DNA from: JAXLVB01 sp046329195
GTDB lineage: Bacteria; Bacteroidota; Bacteroidia; Cytophagales; Spirosomataceae
Direction: 5' to 3'
Assembly (NCBI GenBank): GCA_046329195.1
Contig: JAXLVB010000001.1
Coordinates: 2,418,001 to 2,482,000, forward strand
DNA: 64,000 nucleotides
Shown: positions 52,708 to 62,426 of the stretch, piece after piece
Layout of the letters: each line of letters begins with the position of its first letter
Position numbering within the stretch: the stretch's first letter is position 1
Position numbers and translations under genes: made by a program
The notes under the pieces: model-generated
What the model was told of the DNA's origin: nothing
The model's database searches: none
Seen by the model: the letters and a program-made list of their open reading frames with translations, nothing else

Positions 52708-52738
52708 TTGACAAACCGTATGATTATTGCTACCTTTC
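52708..52738 (+). promoter_or_regulatory. Bacteroidota-type promoter
   Basis: TTGAC at 52708-52712 and TACCTTTC at 52731-52738, spaced about 20 bp, match the Bacteroidota -33/-7 pattern, 26 bp upstream of the hydrolase start. Confidence 0.6.
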
Positions 52739-52763
52739 AAACAGCCAATTTGTATTTACCCAC

Positions 52764-53606
52764 ATGGAAACTATCGCTATCAACTCGGACTTGACAGGCA
52801 AGGTATATCGGAGTACTACTCTGTCGTCAAAAGTAGTCCTAATCTGTTCTGCCACAGGCGTAAAACAACAGTATTACGAGGCGTTTTCTATTTGGCTTTC
52901 TACCCAAGGATACACGGCTATAACATTTGACTATCAAGGATTTGGCTTATCATTAAACGGTAGCATCAACGCATCAAAAGTTACGGCTTTACAAACTGGC
53001 CAACATGACTTAGAAACAGTCATTCAATATATTCAGCGTGAATTTCGCCCTCAGCACTTATTTTTGATTGGTCATAGCATTGGTGGACAAATCATAGGAT
53101 TACCCGCTTCGGCTCCCGACATTAGTGGTGTTTTGCTTGTGGCGGCACAAAGTGGGTACTGGCGGCTGTGGCCCTTGCGGAGTCAACCTCGAATGTGGCT
53201 TACATGGCATGTATTGATGCCTTTATTGGTAAGACTTTTTGGGTATTTTCCTGGAAATTTTTTTAACATGGAAAACCTCCCCAAAGGCTTTGCACTCGAA
53301 TGGGCCAAGTGGTGTCGGTCGCCACGCTATTTGTTTGACCATGTACCTCATGCCACAGAATCCTTTGCTCGTATCAAAACCCGTCTTGTGTCGTATAGTT
53401 TTAGTGACGACAACTATGCTCCTCAAGCGGCAGTGGACTGGCTTACCCAGCAATACACTAACGCCATTGTGACCCGAAAACACCTTCGCCTGCAAGAGGT
53501 GGGGTTGACTAAAATTGGCCATTTTGGGATATTCCGAGAGAAATGTGCAGACTCTTTGTGGGTGGATTTTGTGGCCGAAATGGAAAAAATGACGAATACC
53601 CCTTAA
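52764..53606 (+). CDS. Alpha/beta-fold hydrolase
   Basis: A 280-residue protein with GFGLSLNG, nucleophile GHSIGGQ (Ser about 116), and a late GLTKIGHFG His. The pattern is of serine hydrolases such as YheT/esterases, with a cap domain about residues 140-230. First gene of a + strand cluster with a good promoter. Confidence 0.82.
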   Translation: METIAINSDLTGKVYRSTTLSSKVVLICSATGVKQQYYEAFSIWLSTQGYTAITFDYQGFGLSLNGSINASKVTALQTGQHDLETVIQYIQREFRPQHLFLIGHSIGGQIIGLPASAPDISGVLLVAAQSGYWRLWPLRSQPRMWLTWHVLMPLLVRLFGYFPGNFFNMENLPKGFALEWAKWCRSPRYLFDHVPHATESFARIKTRLVSYSFSDDNYAPQAAVDWLTQQYTNAIVTRKHLRLQEVGLTKIGHFGIFREKCADSLWVDFVAEMEKMTNTP

Positions 53607-53654
53607 CTTTGAGTGCGGAAACAAACATCCAGCTCATCCGTAACTACAACATTT

Positions 53655-54530
53655 ATGAATAAAGTCTATTTAAGCGACTCAGGGCCAAAAGTTTCAGAAG
53701 CAATCTATGGATTTTGGCGTTGGACTGACAAAGGTGCCGAAACGGGTCCATTGATGGAAAAAACCGTGAACCTATGTTTGGAACTGGGTATTAATACCTT
53801 TGACCACGCCGATATTTATGGGGATTATTCCATCGAGGAATATTTTGGGAAAATAATCCAACAAAAATCATTCAAGCGAGACGACATTGTGCTGTTTAGC
53901 AAGTGTGGTATCCGCAAAACATCCAACGGATTTACCTATTACGACAACACCCGAAAGCACATTGTAGAAAGCGTAGAGGCATCCCTTCGGAAACTTCGTA
54001 CCGATTACCTCGACATTTTTTTGCTACATCATATTGACATGCTGAGCAATCCTGAAGAAACGGCTCAGGTACTCATGGAATTGGTCAACTCTGGCAAAAT
54101 CAAACATATTGGTGTTACTAATTTTTCGGTATTTCAGCACCAATTGCTCGAATCATACCTGAGAAGACCCATCGTCACGAATCATATTGAGTTAAACCTC
54201 GTCAATACCTCGGCCATCGAAGACGGTCGTCTCGACTTCATCAAACAGCGGTTCAGCAAGCCACTGGCTTGGGCACCACTTGCAGGTGGACGTATTTTGA
54301 ACGGTAGAGACTACAAAACTGAAGTGCTTCGAGCCAAACTCAAAGAAGTGGGTGAAAAATACCAATCAAACATTGAACAAACAGCGGTGGCGTGGTTGAT
54401 TCAGTTGGGTACTTTGCCGATTATAGGTTCATTATCAGAAGAGCGCATTCGCAACGCTGCTAGTGCTACGTCTGTCAAACTCTCGCACGAGGACTGGTAC
54501 GAAATTTATAATTTAGCGATGCTCAAATAA
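53655..54530 (+). CDS. Aldo/keto reductase
   Basis: A 291-residue NADPH-dependent TIM-barrel oxidoreductase: FDHADIYGDY (catalytic Tyr and Asp), KCGIRK (catalytic Lys), FLLHHID and GSLSEERIRNA (NADP binding). Start at 53655 (MNKVYLSDSG). Substrate unknown. Confidence 0.9.
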   Translation: MNKVYLSDSGPKVSEAIYGFWRWTDKGAETGPLMEKTVNLCLELGINTFDHADIYGDYSIEEYFGKIIQQKSFKRDDIVLFSKCGIRKTSNGFTYYDNTRKHIVESVEASLRKLRTDYLDIFLLHHIDMLSNPEETAQVLMELVNSGKIKHIGVTNFSVFQHQLLESYLRRPIVTNHIELNLVNTSAIEDGRLDFIKQRFSKPLAWAPLAGGRILNGRDYKTEVLRAKLKEVGEKYQSNIEQTAVAWLIQLGTLPIIGSLSEERIRNAASATSVKLSHEDWYEIYNLAMLK

Positions 54531-54594
54531 GGAATAAGGTTTGGATTGACTGTCAGGTAGTTATTGTTCATTTTGTTTGATTACTCAACTCAGT

Positions 54595-54993
54595 ATGAAT
54601 ACTTTAGAAATCGTACAAGCCTACTATGCGGCTTTCAATCGCAAAGATTGGGCGGGTATGTTGGCCTTGATTCATCCCGAAATCCGTCATGAAGTTAACC
54701 AAGGCGAACCTCGAATCGGCCATGAAACCTTTGCCGATTTTTTGAAACTCATGGACGAATGTTACGACGAAACACTCACAGATATGGTCTTTTTTTCGGA
54801 ACCATCCAACCACCGAGTAGCCTGTGAGTTTGTGGTCAATGGCATTTACAAAAAAGGCGATGCCGATTTACCACCTGCTCGGAACCAGTCGTATGTACTG
54901 CCCGCAGGGGCATTTTTAGAGGTCACCGATGGTAAAATCAGCCGTGTGACTACCTATTATAATCTTCCGCTTTGGATTAAACTGGTATCTTAA
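54595..54993 (+). CDS. SnoaL/ketosteroid-isomerase-like protein
   Basis: A 132-residue NTF2-fold protein (MNTLEIVQAYYAAFNRKDWAGMLAL ... VTTYYNLPLWIKL). No catalytic residues are certain. Followed after 6 bp by the acetyltransferase gene, so co-transcribed. Confidence 0.8.
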   Translation: MNTLEIVQAYYAAFNRKDWAGMLALIHPEIRHEVNQGEPRIGHETFADFLKLMDECYDETLTDMVFFSEPSNHRVACEFVVNGIYKKGDADLPPARNQSYVLPAGAFLEVTDGKISRVTTYYNLPLWIKLVS

Positions 54994-54999
54994 CCTTTC

Positions 55000-55590
55000 A
55001 TGGAGCTATCGTTTATTACAAAACAAGGAGCTGCTTTTGAGTCGGTTTTTGACCAGTTGGCAGCGCTTCGGATTCGAGTTTTTAGAGATTATCCCTACCT
55101 CTACGAAGGTACAGTCGAACACGAGCGAGAGTACCTCAAGGTGTATGCTAAGGCCGAGCAGTCTTTTTTGTTTGGAGTGATGGACGGCCAGCAACTGGTA
55201 GGCGCTACCACGGCCATTCCACTTGCTAACGAAACACCCGATGTACAGGAGCCCTTTTTGAAAGCTGGAATGGATATTGAGCGTATTTTTTATTTTGGCG
55301 AAAGCATTTTGCTGTCGGCCTACAGGGGTTTGGGCTTGGGGAATCGTTTTTTTGATGAGCGAGAAGCACATGCTCGGCGATTGGGCCACTATACCCATAC
55401 TTGCTTTTGTGGGGTAGTTCGCCCTGCCGACCATCCCGCCAAACCCCACGACTACCGCCCCTTGGACGAATTCTGGACCAAGCGTGGTTACCTGCGTCAA
55501 CCCCAGCTCCAAAGTCAATTTGAGTGGCTCGACTTAGGCGATTCTACCCCTACCATCAAGCCTATGGTGTATTGGATGCGTCCCTTGTAA
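55000..55590 (+). CDS. GNAT-fold N-acetyltransferase
   Basis: A 196-residue protein with the GNAT strand-helix pattern: FGESILLSAYRGLGLGNRFFDER (the acetyl-CoA binding signature) and a downstream CGVVRPADHPAKP. Substrate unknown; operonic neighbour of the nitrilase. Confidence 0.82.
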   Translation: MELSFITKQGAAFESVFDQLAALRIRVFRDYPYLYEGTVEHEREYLKVYAKAEQSFLFGVMDGQQLVGATTAIPLANETPDVQEPFLKAGMDIERIFYFGESILLSAYRGLGLGNRFFDEREAHARRLGHYTHTCFCGVVRPADHPAKPHDYRPLDEFWTKRGYLRQPQLQSQFEWLDLGDSTPTIKPMVYWMRPL

Positions 55591-55625
55591 ACGTTATGCT
55601 TTAGCTTAAACTACAAAACTCAACG

Positions 55626-56525
55626 ATGCACCCCATTGTAGCTGCAGCCCAGTATCCGATTAGTTTCCATCGCAGTTTTGCAGCATGGCAGGAGCATACT
55701 ACGCAATGGGTCAAAGAGGCTGTCCGTCAGAAAGCCCAATTGCTGGTTTTTCCCGAATATGGCGCTATGGAACTGGTCAGTTTGCTTCCAGAAGCCATCC
55801 GAGCCGACATCAAGCAGCAAGTTCGTAGTCTGCAACTTCTAGAGGCTGATTTTTGTACGGTGTTTGAAAACCTTGCTCGTCAGCATCAGCTTATCATTGT
55901 GGCGCCCAGTTTGCCTGTAGTAGTAGGTCAGCAAATTTACAATCGAGCGTATGTGTTTGGACCCAAAGGCGGGGTTGCTTACCAAGAAAAATTCTTCATG
56001 ACTCGCTTTGAAAACGAAGACTGGGGCGTAAACAGCGCTCCCAAGCAGCTCAATTTGTTTGAGACCTCTTGGGGAAGTTTTGGCATACAGATTTGTTATG
56101 ATATGGAGTTTCCGATTGGGGCGCAGTTACTCTGCGCAGCCGGAGCCAATTTAATACTAAGTCCGAGCTGTACCGAAACCATCCGGGGCGCTACTCGTGT
56201 GCACGTAGGTGCTCGTGCAAGAGCCTTAGAGAACCAATGCTATACGCTTGTTTCTCAAACCATTAACAACGCCGAATGGTCGCCCACGGTGGATATTAAC
56301 TACGGCTATGCGGCCTGTTATAGTTCGCCAGACAAAGGCTTACCTCCCGAAGGCATTGTGGCGATTCAACCTCCACAAACGCCCGGATGGTTAGTCACTT
56401 CGTTGGACATGAAGGCACTCGAAACCGTAAGAACCGATGGGCAAGTATTCAATTTTAAAGACTTACAGCAAACTCTCACTTCGCTCAAAGGAGAGCCCAT
56501 TCAAGTAGTGCGATGGATGATTTAA
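55626..56525 (+). CDS. Carbon-nitrogen hydrolase (nitrilase family)
   Basis: A 299-residue nitrilase-superfamily amidase with the Glu-Lys-Cys set: FPEYGA (Glu), EKFFMTRFE (Lys) and ICYDMEFP (Cys). It hydrolyses an amide. With the preceding acetyltransferase and isomerase-like gene it may process one small amide metabolite, but this is inference. Confidence 0.9.
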   Translation: MHPIVAAAQYPISFHRSFAAWQEHTTQWVKEAVRQKAQLLVFPEYGAMELVSLLPEAIRADIKQQVRSLQLLEADFCTVFENLARQHQLIIVAPSLPVVVGQQIYNRAYVFGPKGGVAYQEKFFMTRFENEDWGVNSAPKQLNLFETSWGSFGIQICYDMEFPIGAQLLCAAGANLILSPSCTETIRGATRVHVGARARALENQCYTLVSQTINNAEWSPTVDINYGYAACYSSPDKGLPPEGIVAIQPPQTPGWLVTSLDMKALETVRTDGQVFNFKDLQQTLTSLKGEPIQVVRWMI

Positions 56526-56596
56526 TTGCCTCAAATTTGATTACAACTACTGCCAAGAGAAGCACAATAGTATAGCCCATATTACCGCTTACCCAT

Positions 56597-57190
56597 TTAA
56601 TCCTCCTCCGTACTCTCTGTCGTATCAAACTGCTGCGAAGATAATAAGTGTTTTTCGCTGAATAAGGACAAAATCGCCAGCGCATCGGCGTCGGAGAGGT
56701 TTTGTCCAAAGCGGACGGTTTGAGAGTCATACGCAAAGCAAATGCTTCCGCCAAGCCAAAAGCCTCGCTGGCGAGAACGAGCGTCATTGCGAGTAAACAA
56801 CTGCTCTGGCTGAACCCTCATCTTTTGGATAGATGCCAGCGTGTAGCTGGCAGGTTTCAGAAAAGGAACCCCTTTCTTGGTGATGGTCAACGTACCTTGG
56901 CCTATGGTAATGATTTCTTTGCCGAACAGATTCCACCACACCGCTGCCAAGGCCATTAGTCCACCTACGCTCCACGCCACAAACCAAATAAACAGAAAAA
57001 TACGCTTGCCGTCCACATCGGCAAGTAAGCCTAACAAGCTACCAAGAGCAGCTATTTCGCCCACTAGCCAGCCTAACAGCCAAATGCACAAGAAGACAAT
57101 CAAAAACCAATTCTTTTTGGTAGCAATGGTGATTTCGAGATTGGTAATAAAATCCTGAACAGTAACACGGTCGGAAAAAGTAGGCATCAT
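56597..57190 (-). CDS. Membrane protein of unknown function
   Basis: A 197-residue protein with two hydrophobic segments (about residues 28-55 and 65-88) and a cytoplasmic PH-like tail (IITIGQGTLTITKKGVPFL). Not recognised as a named family. Two adjacent ATGs at the start. Confidence 0.65.
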   Translation of the reverse strand: MMPTFSDRVTVQDFITNLEITIATKKNWFLIVFLCIWLLGWLVGEIAALGSLLGLLADVDGKRIFLFIWFVAWSVGGLMALAAVWWNLFGKEIITIGQGTLTITKKGVPFLKPASYTLASIQKMRVQPEQLFTRNDARSRQRGFWLGGSICFAYDSQTVRFGQNLSDADALAILSLFSEKHLLSSQQFDTTESTEED

Positions 57191-57258
57191 AACGGCAAAT
57201 GGATCAATGATGGCGAAAGGTACAGAAGATACTCACATCATGCATTACCGTTTACTAA

Positions 57259-57296
57259 ATGGTCAGGTACTATGAATAAATCCAGTACCTGACCAT
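57259..57296. terminator. Hairpin between convergently oriented regions
   Basis: A 13-bp perfect inverted repeat (57259-57271 with 57284-57296), no T-tract on either side; possible 3'-end stabiliser of the gene at 57334. Confidence 0.45.
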
Positions 57297-57333
57297 GGTG
57301 GGAAAGTGTGTGTTCAATGACAATAATCGTCAC

Positions 57334-58920
57334 TTAATTGCAAGGGATTGCTCCCCATTCGGTGCTAAAAATAGTTCCCCACAGTTTGTAGCATTTCTGT
57401 AGGTCTTGGGCGGTGGCAAATTTCAATTCCATGTTTAATGGATCCACACACGAAACCCCTTCTACTTTCATCACGATATTTTTGGCATCAATCGGAATTT
57501 GATATTCTTTGGTTGAGCCGAGCGCTACCTGCTCGTTTTTGACTACGTTGCCCGACGCATCGGTATAAACTAATGCAATAGAGGCTACGTACCCGCTCTG
57601 ATTAAATACCGAAAGGAGCCCGTACGACTTGCTTTTTTCGCCTGCTTTTTTGCCCTGCAAAACGGCATCAAGTGATTCATTGCCCGTTAGTTTTTCTTTT
57701 TTTTCCTCGGTAGCTACCGGTTGAGGGGTGGTTTGGGCTACTATTTCTTCACCAAAATAGCTTTGGGTGCTCAGATTCAGGTTTTTGTTGATGACGTAAG
57801 CCGAAATACTGTTGAGCGAATGACAAGAATAGAAATAGCCATCGGTTACTTTATCCCATCCTTTTCCGAATTTGGTATGCAGTAGTGTTCCGTTTTCGTC
57901 AATACCCCAGGCGTTCTCAAAACTATATCCGCTCACGCTTTTCATTTTACCCACCGAGAAGCTCCACGTTTTGCCACCGTCGTTAGTTTTCCATACGTTA
58001 CCTTGGTTGACCGTCCACGCCACAGTGGCTGATACGGCCGAGATACTTTGTGCCGAACCTGTTACTTTTTCCCAGTTTTGCCCCCCATCAGTGCTGCGAA
58101 ATATCCCCAAGTCTTGATTGACAGCCCACAGCACGTTGGCATCTACCACCGAAAGTTGTTTAAACTGCCCCGATAGCGAAGTCCAGGTAGTCCCGCCGTC
58201 GGCGGTATATTCTACTTTGTCTTCAAAGGTAAGGCCCCAAGCTACATTGGCATTTTCGGCTGATATGTAGGCCAGTTTTTTGTCGAGCAAGCCCCAGCTT
58301 GCTCCGCCGTCGGTTGATTTCATGACATAGCCTGCTACGTTTACTCGCCATAGTACGTCAGGATTAGCCACCGAAAGTTGGTCGGCAAACGTGGTACTTC
58401 CACCAATGGCTCCGAGCACCACCTTGATGGGTAAGGGTTTAATTTTCCAACGAGCACTGAGCCAACCGGATTGAATAGCTCCCATCTCTAAGGCTTTTTC
58501 GGTGTGCAAATACACCCCTCGCCAAGCATTTTTGATACGCACTTGGTCGGTGGTGCCTTCAACAGGTTCGAGCACCCACATAGCGCTCATCCATCCGGGT
58601 TTTATTTCTCCTATGGCTGGAATTTTCCCGTCTGTTTCGGCATGGAGGTAGAGGCCAGTAGCCACGTGTTTGATACGAACGGCGGTGTTGTTAGGAATTT
58701 TTTCGATAGTCCATTCGGTATTTTCGCCTGATTTGCCAAACCCGGCTTTGTTGTTTTCAACGTTTAGATAATTATTGACTCGCCAAACGTTGGCCACCTC
58801 GACGTTTTCTTGTGCATAGGTTGCAAAGGTCGTCCCTAAAAGTATGGCAATAGGCAGTACAAAAACTACCGCTTTTGCCAAAACCTGCCGTAACAGGTAA
58901 CTTTGATAATGTGGAAACAT
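57334..58920 (-). CDS. Secreted GWxSAxW-repeat / YCF48-like propeller protein
   Basis: A 528-residue exported protein (signal peptide ending TYAQ). Residues about 40-150 contain two repeats ending GWMSAMWVLEPV and GWLSARWKIKPL, a RICIN/beta-trefoil-like pattern shared with the neighbour. Residues about 160-365 form a propeller with STDGGASW, TADGGTTW, STDGGQNW, TNDGGKTW blades. The C-terminus is a separate beta-sandwich with a conserved Cys pair. It likely binds a carbohydrate or polymer; function unknown. Confidence 0.75.
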   Translation of the reverse strand: MFPHYQSYLLRQVLAKAVVFVLPIAILLGTTFATYAQENVEVANVWRVNNYLNVENNKAGFGKSGENTEWTIEKIPNNTAVRIKHVATGLYLHAETDGKIPAIGEIKPGWMSAMWVLEPVEGTTDQVRIKNAWRGVYLHTEKALEMGAIQSGWLSARWKIKPLPIKVVLGAIGGSTTFADQLSVANPDVLWRVNVAGYVMKSTDGGASWGLLDKKLAYISAENANVAWGLTFEDKVEYTADGGTTWTSLSGQFKQLSVVDANVLWAVNQDLGIFRSTDGGQNWEKVTGSAQSISAVSATVAWTVNQGNVWKTNDGGKTWSFSVGKMKSVSGYSFENAWGIDENGTLLHTKFGKGWDKVTDGYFYSCHSLNSISAYVINKNLNLSTQSYFGEEIVAQTTPQPVATEEKKEKLTGNESLDAVLQGKKAGEKSKSYGLLSVFNQSGYVASIALVYTDASGNVVKNEQVALGSTKEYQIPIDAKNIVMKVEGVSCVDPLNMELKFATAQDLQKCYKLWGTIFSTEWGAIPCN

Positions 58921-58941
58921 GGTAGTGCTGTTGAAAAGAGT

Positions 58942-60663
58942 TTATTTTTCGCCTACAAACACATAAGGACTGTTGCCTTTATCGCCAGTACAAGCGGCAT
59001 CGGCATCCCATCTACCTGCGATTTTTTCCCATTGGCAGGTGGCAGCATTACATTTAAAGGTCAGGTCGTCCCACCATACTCGATTGCACTTCGGGAAAAC
59101 GTATTTGTTGTAGGCGCCGCCAGCTATCGAAACTGACTGCCCTCCTGTGCCTTGTGGTAAGCGAAACTCTACCCAGGTGTGGTCACTGACATTGCGGAAA
59201 GTCTGAGGTGAGCAACCACAAGCCGTAGAAGGTTTGGGGGCGTAGAGGGGGAATTCACCAACGTTTTCTCGCTTTACTACGCCACCTGTGCTGGTAACTT
59301 TATCAATAATCATTTTGTTGTTGTCAAACTTGGCCAAGAGGTAATGATTGTAGTCGGCAGAGCCCGAATAAAATAACGGAACTCCCGAGCCTCGATAGTC
59401 AGAAGTATATAATCCGTGGTTTTCGTGGATATGTCCTCCAAAGACGGCAGATACGTTGTAGGTTTTAAACAGATTAGCGAGTTCTGCTGATTTTGCATTG
59501 GCATCAGGTCGGGCGCTTAGTGTTGCACCTTCGGTTCTGACCCCTTTGACGTACTGATCTGCCCAATGCTCAAGAGGGTCGTGAAAAAGTACAATAATGG
59601 CTTTACCTTCGTTACGAGCTTGAGCAAAGTCGTTGGTTAGCCACTTAAACGAGTTGGTAATCTTGACTGTCTTGGTCTTGGCAGCCCCAATGCTTACATA
59701 ATTGCTCCATTCTCGCTCATAGAGCGGATAATATTGGAGTTGCACAAAATGCACGTTTCCTTCGTTCCAAGAGTACGCCAAACTTCCCGAAATCGTAGTT
59801 ACGATCGTTCCGTTATAGCCGTTTTCGACTTTGTAGTCAGAATTTGGATAGTTTTTGGCTTTGAGTTGTTCTACCATGTATTCTACCATGTTGTTGGCGG
59901 CGGCGTTTTCGTAGGTGTCGTCCACGTTGTTGGCATAATCGTGATTGCCTAAACTTACGTGCATAGGCGCTTTGAGGCCGCTATAAATTTGTTTGAACAC
60001 ATCAAGTTCCTTAGCATGTCCAAAATTGGTCAAATCGCCATTGATAATCACACCTCTTACATTGCCAAGCTGGGCTGTTAGGTCATTCATGGTTTTCACA
60101 AATTCGTTGTTCGACACCAGCGACTCTTTTTCTGTTTGCTCACGTGATTGTTTCATGTTTTTTGCCCAAGGATATTGGGTATCTGAGGCAATAATCATGT
60201 GAAACGACGTAACAGGTGTAAGCTGCCACCAAGCACTGTTCCAACTTTCGGAGGTGATTTTACTGAGTTCGAGCGTGCCACGCTCTACGTGCAGGTAGTC
60301 TTTGGTCCAGTCGTTAATGATAAAAAACAAGCCGTTCATGTTAGGCACAGGCTTGAGCGTCCAGCGAGCGCTCAGCCAACCGGGCTGAATCTGCGTGCAT
60401 TGAAGTTTGCCAGTTTCGTTGTTGAGGTAGTCGCCGGTGGCTGTGTTTCTAATACGAGCTGATGTGCCTACGATTTCGAGTGACCATTGGGTTAGCGACG
60501 TAGATGGAAACGACGGTGCGCTACCAGCATTGCCATTTTCTAAACCAAGGTTACCTTTTCGGTAATAATTAGAAATAGTGCCTTGTGCCATAACCCATTG
60601 GCTAAACAGACACAGTACAAACAATAACCCAAGGCGAGACGGAACGAAAGGTGTCGTTTTCAT
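58942..60663 (-). CDS. Secreted metallophosphoesterase with GWxSAxW repeats
   Basis: A 573-residue exported protein (signal peptide ending VMAQ). The N-terminal part has the same repeat (GWLSARWTLKPV, SWNSAWWQLTPV) as the neighbouring protein. The metallophosphoesterase core follows: IASDTQYPW, GNHDYANNV and GGHIHENHG supply the dimetal ligands. A C-terminal domain with GCSPQTF follows. It probably hydrolyses a phosphoester outside the cell. It lies 21 bp before the first gene of its pair, so they form an operon. Confidence 0.85.
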   Translation of the reverse strand: MKTTPFVPSRLGLLFVLCLFSQWVMAQGTISNYYRKGNLGLENGNAGSAPSFPSTSLTQWSLEIVGTSARIRNTATGDYLNNETGKLQCTQIQPGWLSARWTLKPVPNMNGLFFIINDWTKDYLHVERGTLELSKITSESWNSAWWQLTPVTSFHMIIASDTQYPWAKNMKQSREQTEKESLVSNNEFVKTMNDLTAQLGNVRGVIINGDLTNFGHAKELDVFKQIYSGLKAPMHVSLGNHDYANNVDDTYENAAANNMVEYMVEQLKAKNYPNSDYKVENGYNGTIVTTISGSLAYSWNEGNVHFVQLQYYPLYEREWSNYVSIGAAKTKTVKITNSFKWLTNDFAQARNEGKAIIVLFHDPLEHWADQYVKGVRTEGATLSARPDANAKSAELANLFKTYNVSAVFGGHIHENHGLYTSDYRGSGVPLFYSGSADYNHYLLAKFDNNKMIIDKVTSTGGVVKRENVGEFPLYAPKPSTACGCSPQTFRNVSDHTWVEFRLPQGTGGQSVSIAGGAYNKYVFPKCNRVWWDDLTFKCNAATCQWEKIAGRWDADAACTGDKGNSPYVFVGEK

Positions 60664-60737
60664 TTAGTTTTTGGTAGTTAAAGGATGGAATATCGAAAAG
60701 AACATCACAAAATTGGCAGAAGAATAACGGGCAAACA

Positions 60738-60828
60738 ATCACCCCAAAAGGTGAAAATTGGGTACGTTTTTACCCTTAAAATCACCCGACAGGGTGATAG
60801 TTTTATCGGTAAATAGGGGTTACTTTTG
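60738..60828 (+). promoter_or_regulatory. Response-regulator promoter with two inverted repeats
   Basis: TACTTTTG at 60821-60828 is a -7 element. Upstream lie two inverted repeats, TCACC-CCAAAA-GGTGA near 60738-60754 and ATCACCC-GACA-GGGTGAT at 60781-60798 (7 bp perfect); the latter overlaps the -33 region and looks like an operator. The region is divergent from the phosphoesterase gene. Confidence 0.6.
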
Positions 60829-60845
60829 TGTAAACAATTGTACAA

Positions 60846-61487
60846 ATGGAACGTACTAAAATCAGCATCGTTGAAGATAATCGGGTGATTAGAGACAACG
60901 TTTCGAAATTCATCAGCTTTCACGAAGAGTTTGAGATAGCTCAAGTACACGCCTCTATTGAGTCGTTCTTTCGGGCACTCGACCTTGACCCAAGGCTCAA
61001 AACAGATATTATTTTGCTGGACATTGGCCTACCGGGCATGTCGGGTATAGAGGCGTTGCCGTATATCTTTGAGCGTTTGCCCGAAGTAAACGTAGTTATG
61101 CTCACCACTTACGAAGAAGAAGACATGATTCTGAAAGCCCTTTGCTCAGGGGCGTGCTCATATATCTCTAAAAAAGCTAGCCTACCCGAAATTGTGGATG
61201 CCCTCCGAATTGTGGTCAATGGCGGCTCATATATGTCGCCGTCTATTGCCCGAGAAATCGTCAATCACCTCATGGGGGGGCGAGTGAGCAAGGCCTCCAT
61301 TCTGAGCGACCGCCAAAAAGAAATCTTGGAAATGCTAGTAGATGGCAAAAGTTACGGGGCTATTTCGGAGCGGCTGTTTATTTCAGTAGAAACTGTACGC
61401 TCTCACATCAAAAAGATGTATAAAGTCTTGCAAGTCAACAACAAAACAGAAGCCATTACCAAGTACATGAAGGGACAGATTGGGTGA
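60846..61487 (+). CDS. NarL/LuxR-type response regulator
   Basis: A 213-residue regulator: receiver domain with IVEDNRV, phosphoacceptor Asp in IILLDIGLPG and a late KKAS Lys; C-terminal LuxR helix-turn-helix (LSDRQKEILEMLVDGKSYGAISERLFISVETVRSHIKKMY). No kinase gene adjoins it, so it is an orphan. Confidence 0.92.
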   Translation: MERTKISIVEDNRVIRDNVSKFISFHEEFEIAQVHASIESFFRALDLDPRLKTDIILLDIGLPGMSGIEALPYIFERLPEVNVVMLTTYEEEDMILKALCSGACSYISKKASLPEIVDALRIVVNGGSYMSPSIAREIVNHLMGGRVSKASILSDRQKEILEMLVDGKSYGAISERLFISVETVRSHIKKMYKVLQVNNKTEAITKYMKGQIG

Positions 61488-61549
61488 TAAAGGTCATTGT
61501 TTGATTCACGTGTTTTTAATATCTTGCTTCAGTTTTTAATGATTCAGCA

Positions 61550-61918
61550 ATGAAAAAAGGTATCAACTTGGGTTTATTACTTAGCCCTTTGGTCTGCTAT
61601 TTAGAATGGGGTAAGAACCAATCTTCTTTTCTGTTTCAAGCAGAATATTTGCTGTTTTTTGGGAGTAACCATGCGACCAATTCATTCACACATCCCCTTG
61701 TTTTGCTGCCCTTGTGTGGACAATTACTCATCGTCTATTCATTGTTTCAGGCTAATCCCAACAAGCGATTGACTCTGATAGGCTTGCTGATGATAGCTCC
61801 CCTTATCCTCATGATTTTAGTAGCAGGACTTTTAAGTCTAAACCCCAAAATCATTCTATCTACTATTCCCTTTGGGGTTGTTTCGGTACTGTTATTTCGG
61901 TATTGGAAAAAGCTGTGA
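61550..61918 (+). CDS. Small membrane protein (122 aa)
   Basis: Four hydrophobic stretches. Not recognised. It follows the regulator by 62 bp on the same strand and may be co-transcribed or controlled by it. Confidence 0.55.
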   Translation: MKKGINLGLLLSPLVCYLEWGKNQSSFLFQAEYLLFFGSNHATNSFTHPLVLLPLCGQLLIVYSLFQANPNKRLTLIGLLMIAPLILMILVAGLLSLNPKIILSTIPFGVVSVLLFRYWKKL

Positions 61919-62426
61919 TGGATAGACTTATTTTCAAAAAGCATTATTACCAGCTACAGAAGGATGTCTGACTGCGTCCCATTCTATATAATCGCTAAGT
62001 AGTATTTAATGACGTAAACAGAGCAAAAAAGAAATCCTTTAGGAAAACTCCGCAACTCAGATAACATCCTGAAGCTGTTTTTAACTTTTAAGGTAACTAT
62101 TTTAGCCTATTCCAAAAGTCAGAGACTTTATACCAGAGAATCCCTAACAAGAAGTTGGGACTCATGCGGTTTAGCGTCTCTGACGCTTTTCGCCAAGTAG
62201 CCCAATAGTTATCTTTTAAGTTAAAAGCCAATTGGGCGGGATGCCGCCCAGCGGCATCCCGCTTTACCTTGTTTGGTGTCGGTTTGAAAAACTCGGTTGG
62301 ACAAACTCGGTTGGACAAACTAACACCCCCAACTGGTGGTTTCGGTTGTTTCCAATCGAAACGGTACTTCTAAAAAAATGATAGTAAAAGCGCTCGCTGA
62401 AAGGTTAAACAGATTCCTAATTTCCT
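61919..62426. other. 508-bp non-coding region with inverted repeats
   Basis: No gene supported. It holds an imperfect 24-bp inverted repeat (62078-62101 with 62204-62227, 20 of 24 matching), which brackets about 150 bp; a REP-like hairpin, 12 bp stem, near 62236-62262; and a 2 x 14-bp direct repeat (62291-62304, 62305-62318). The first structure may be a MITE-like remnant. Confidence 0.5.
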
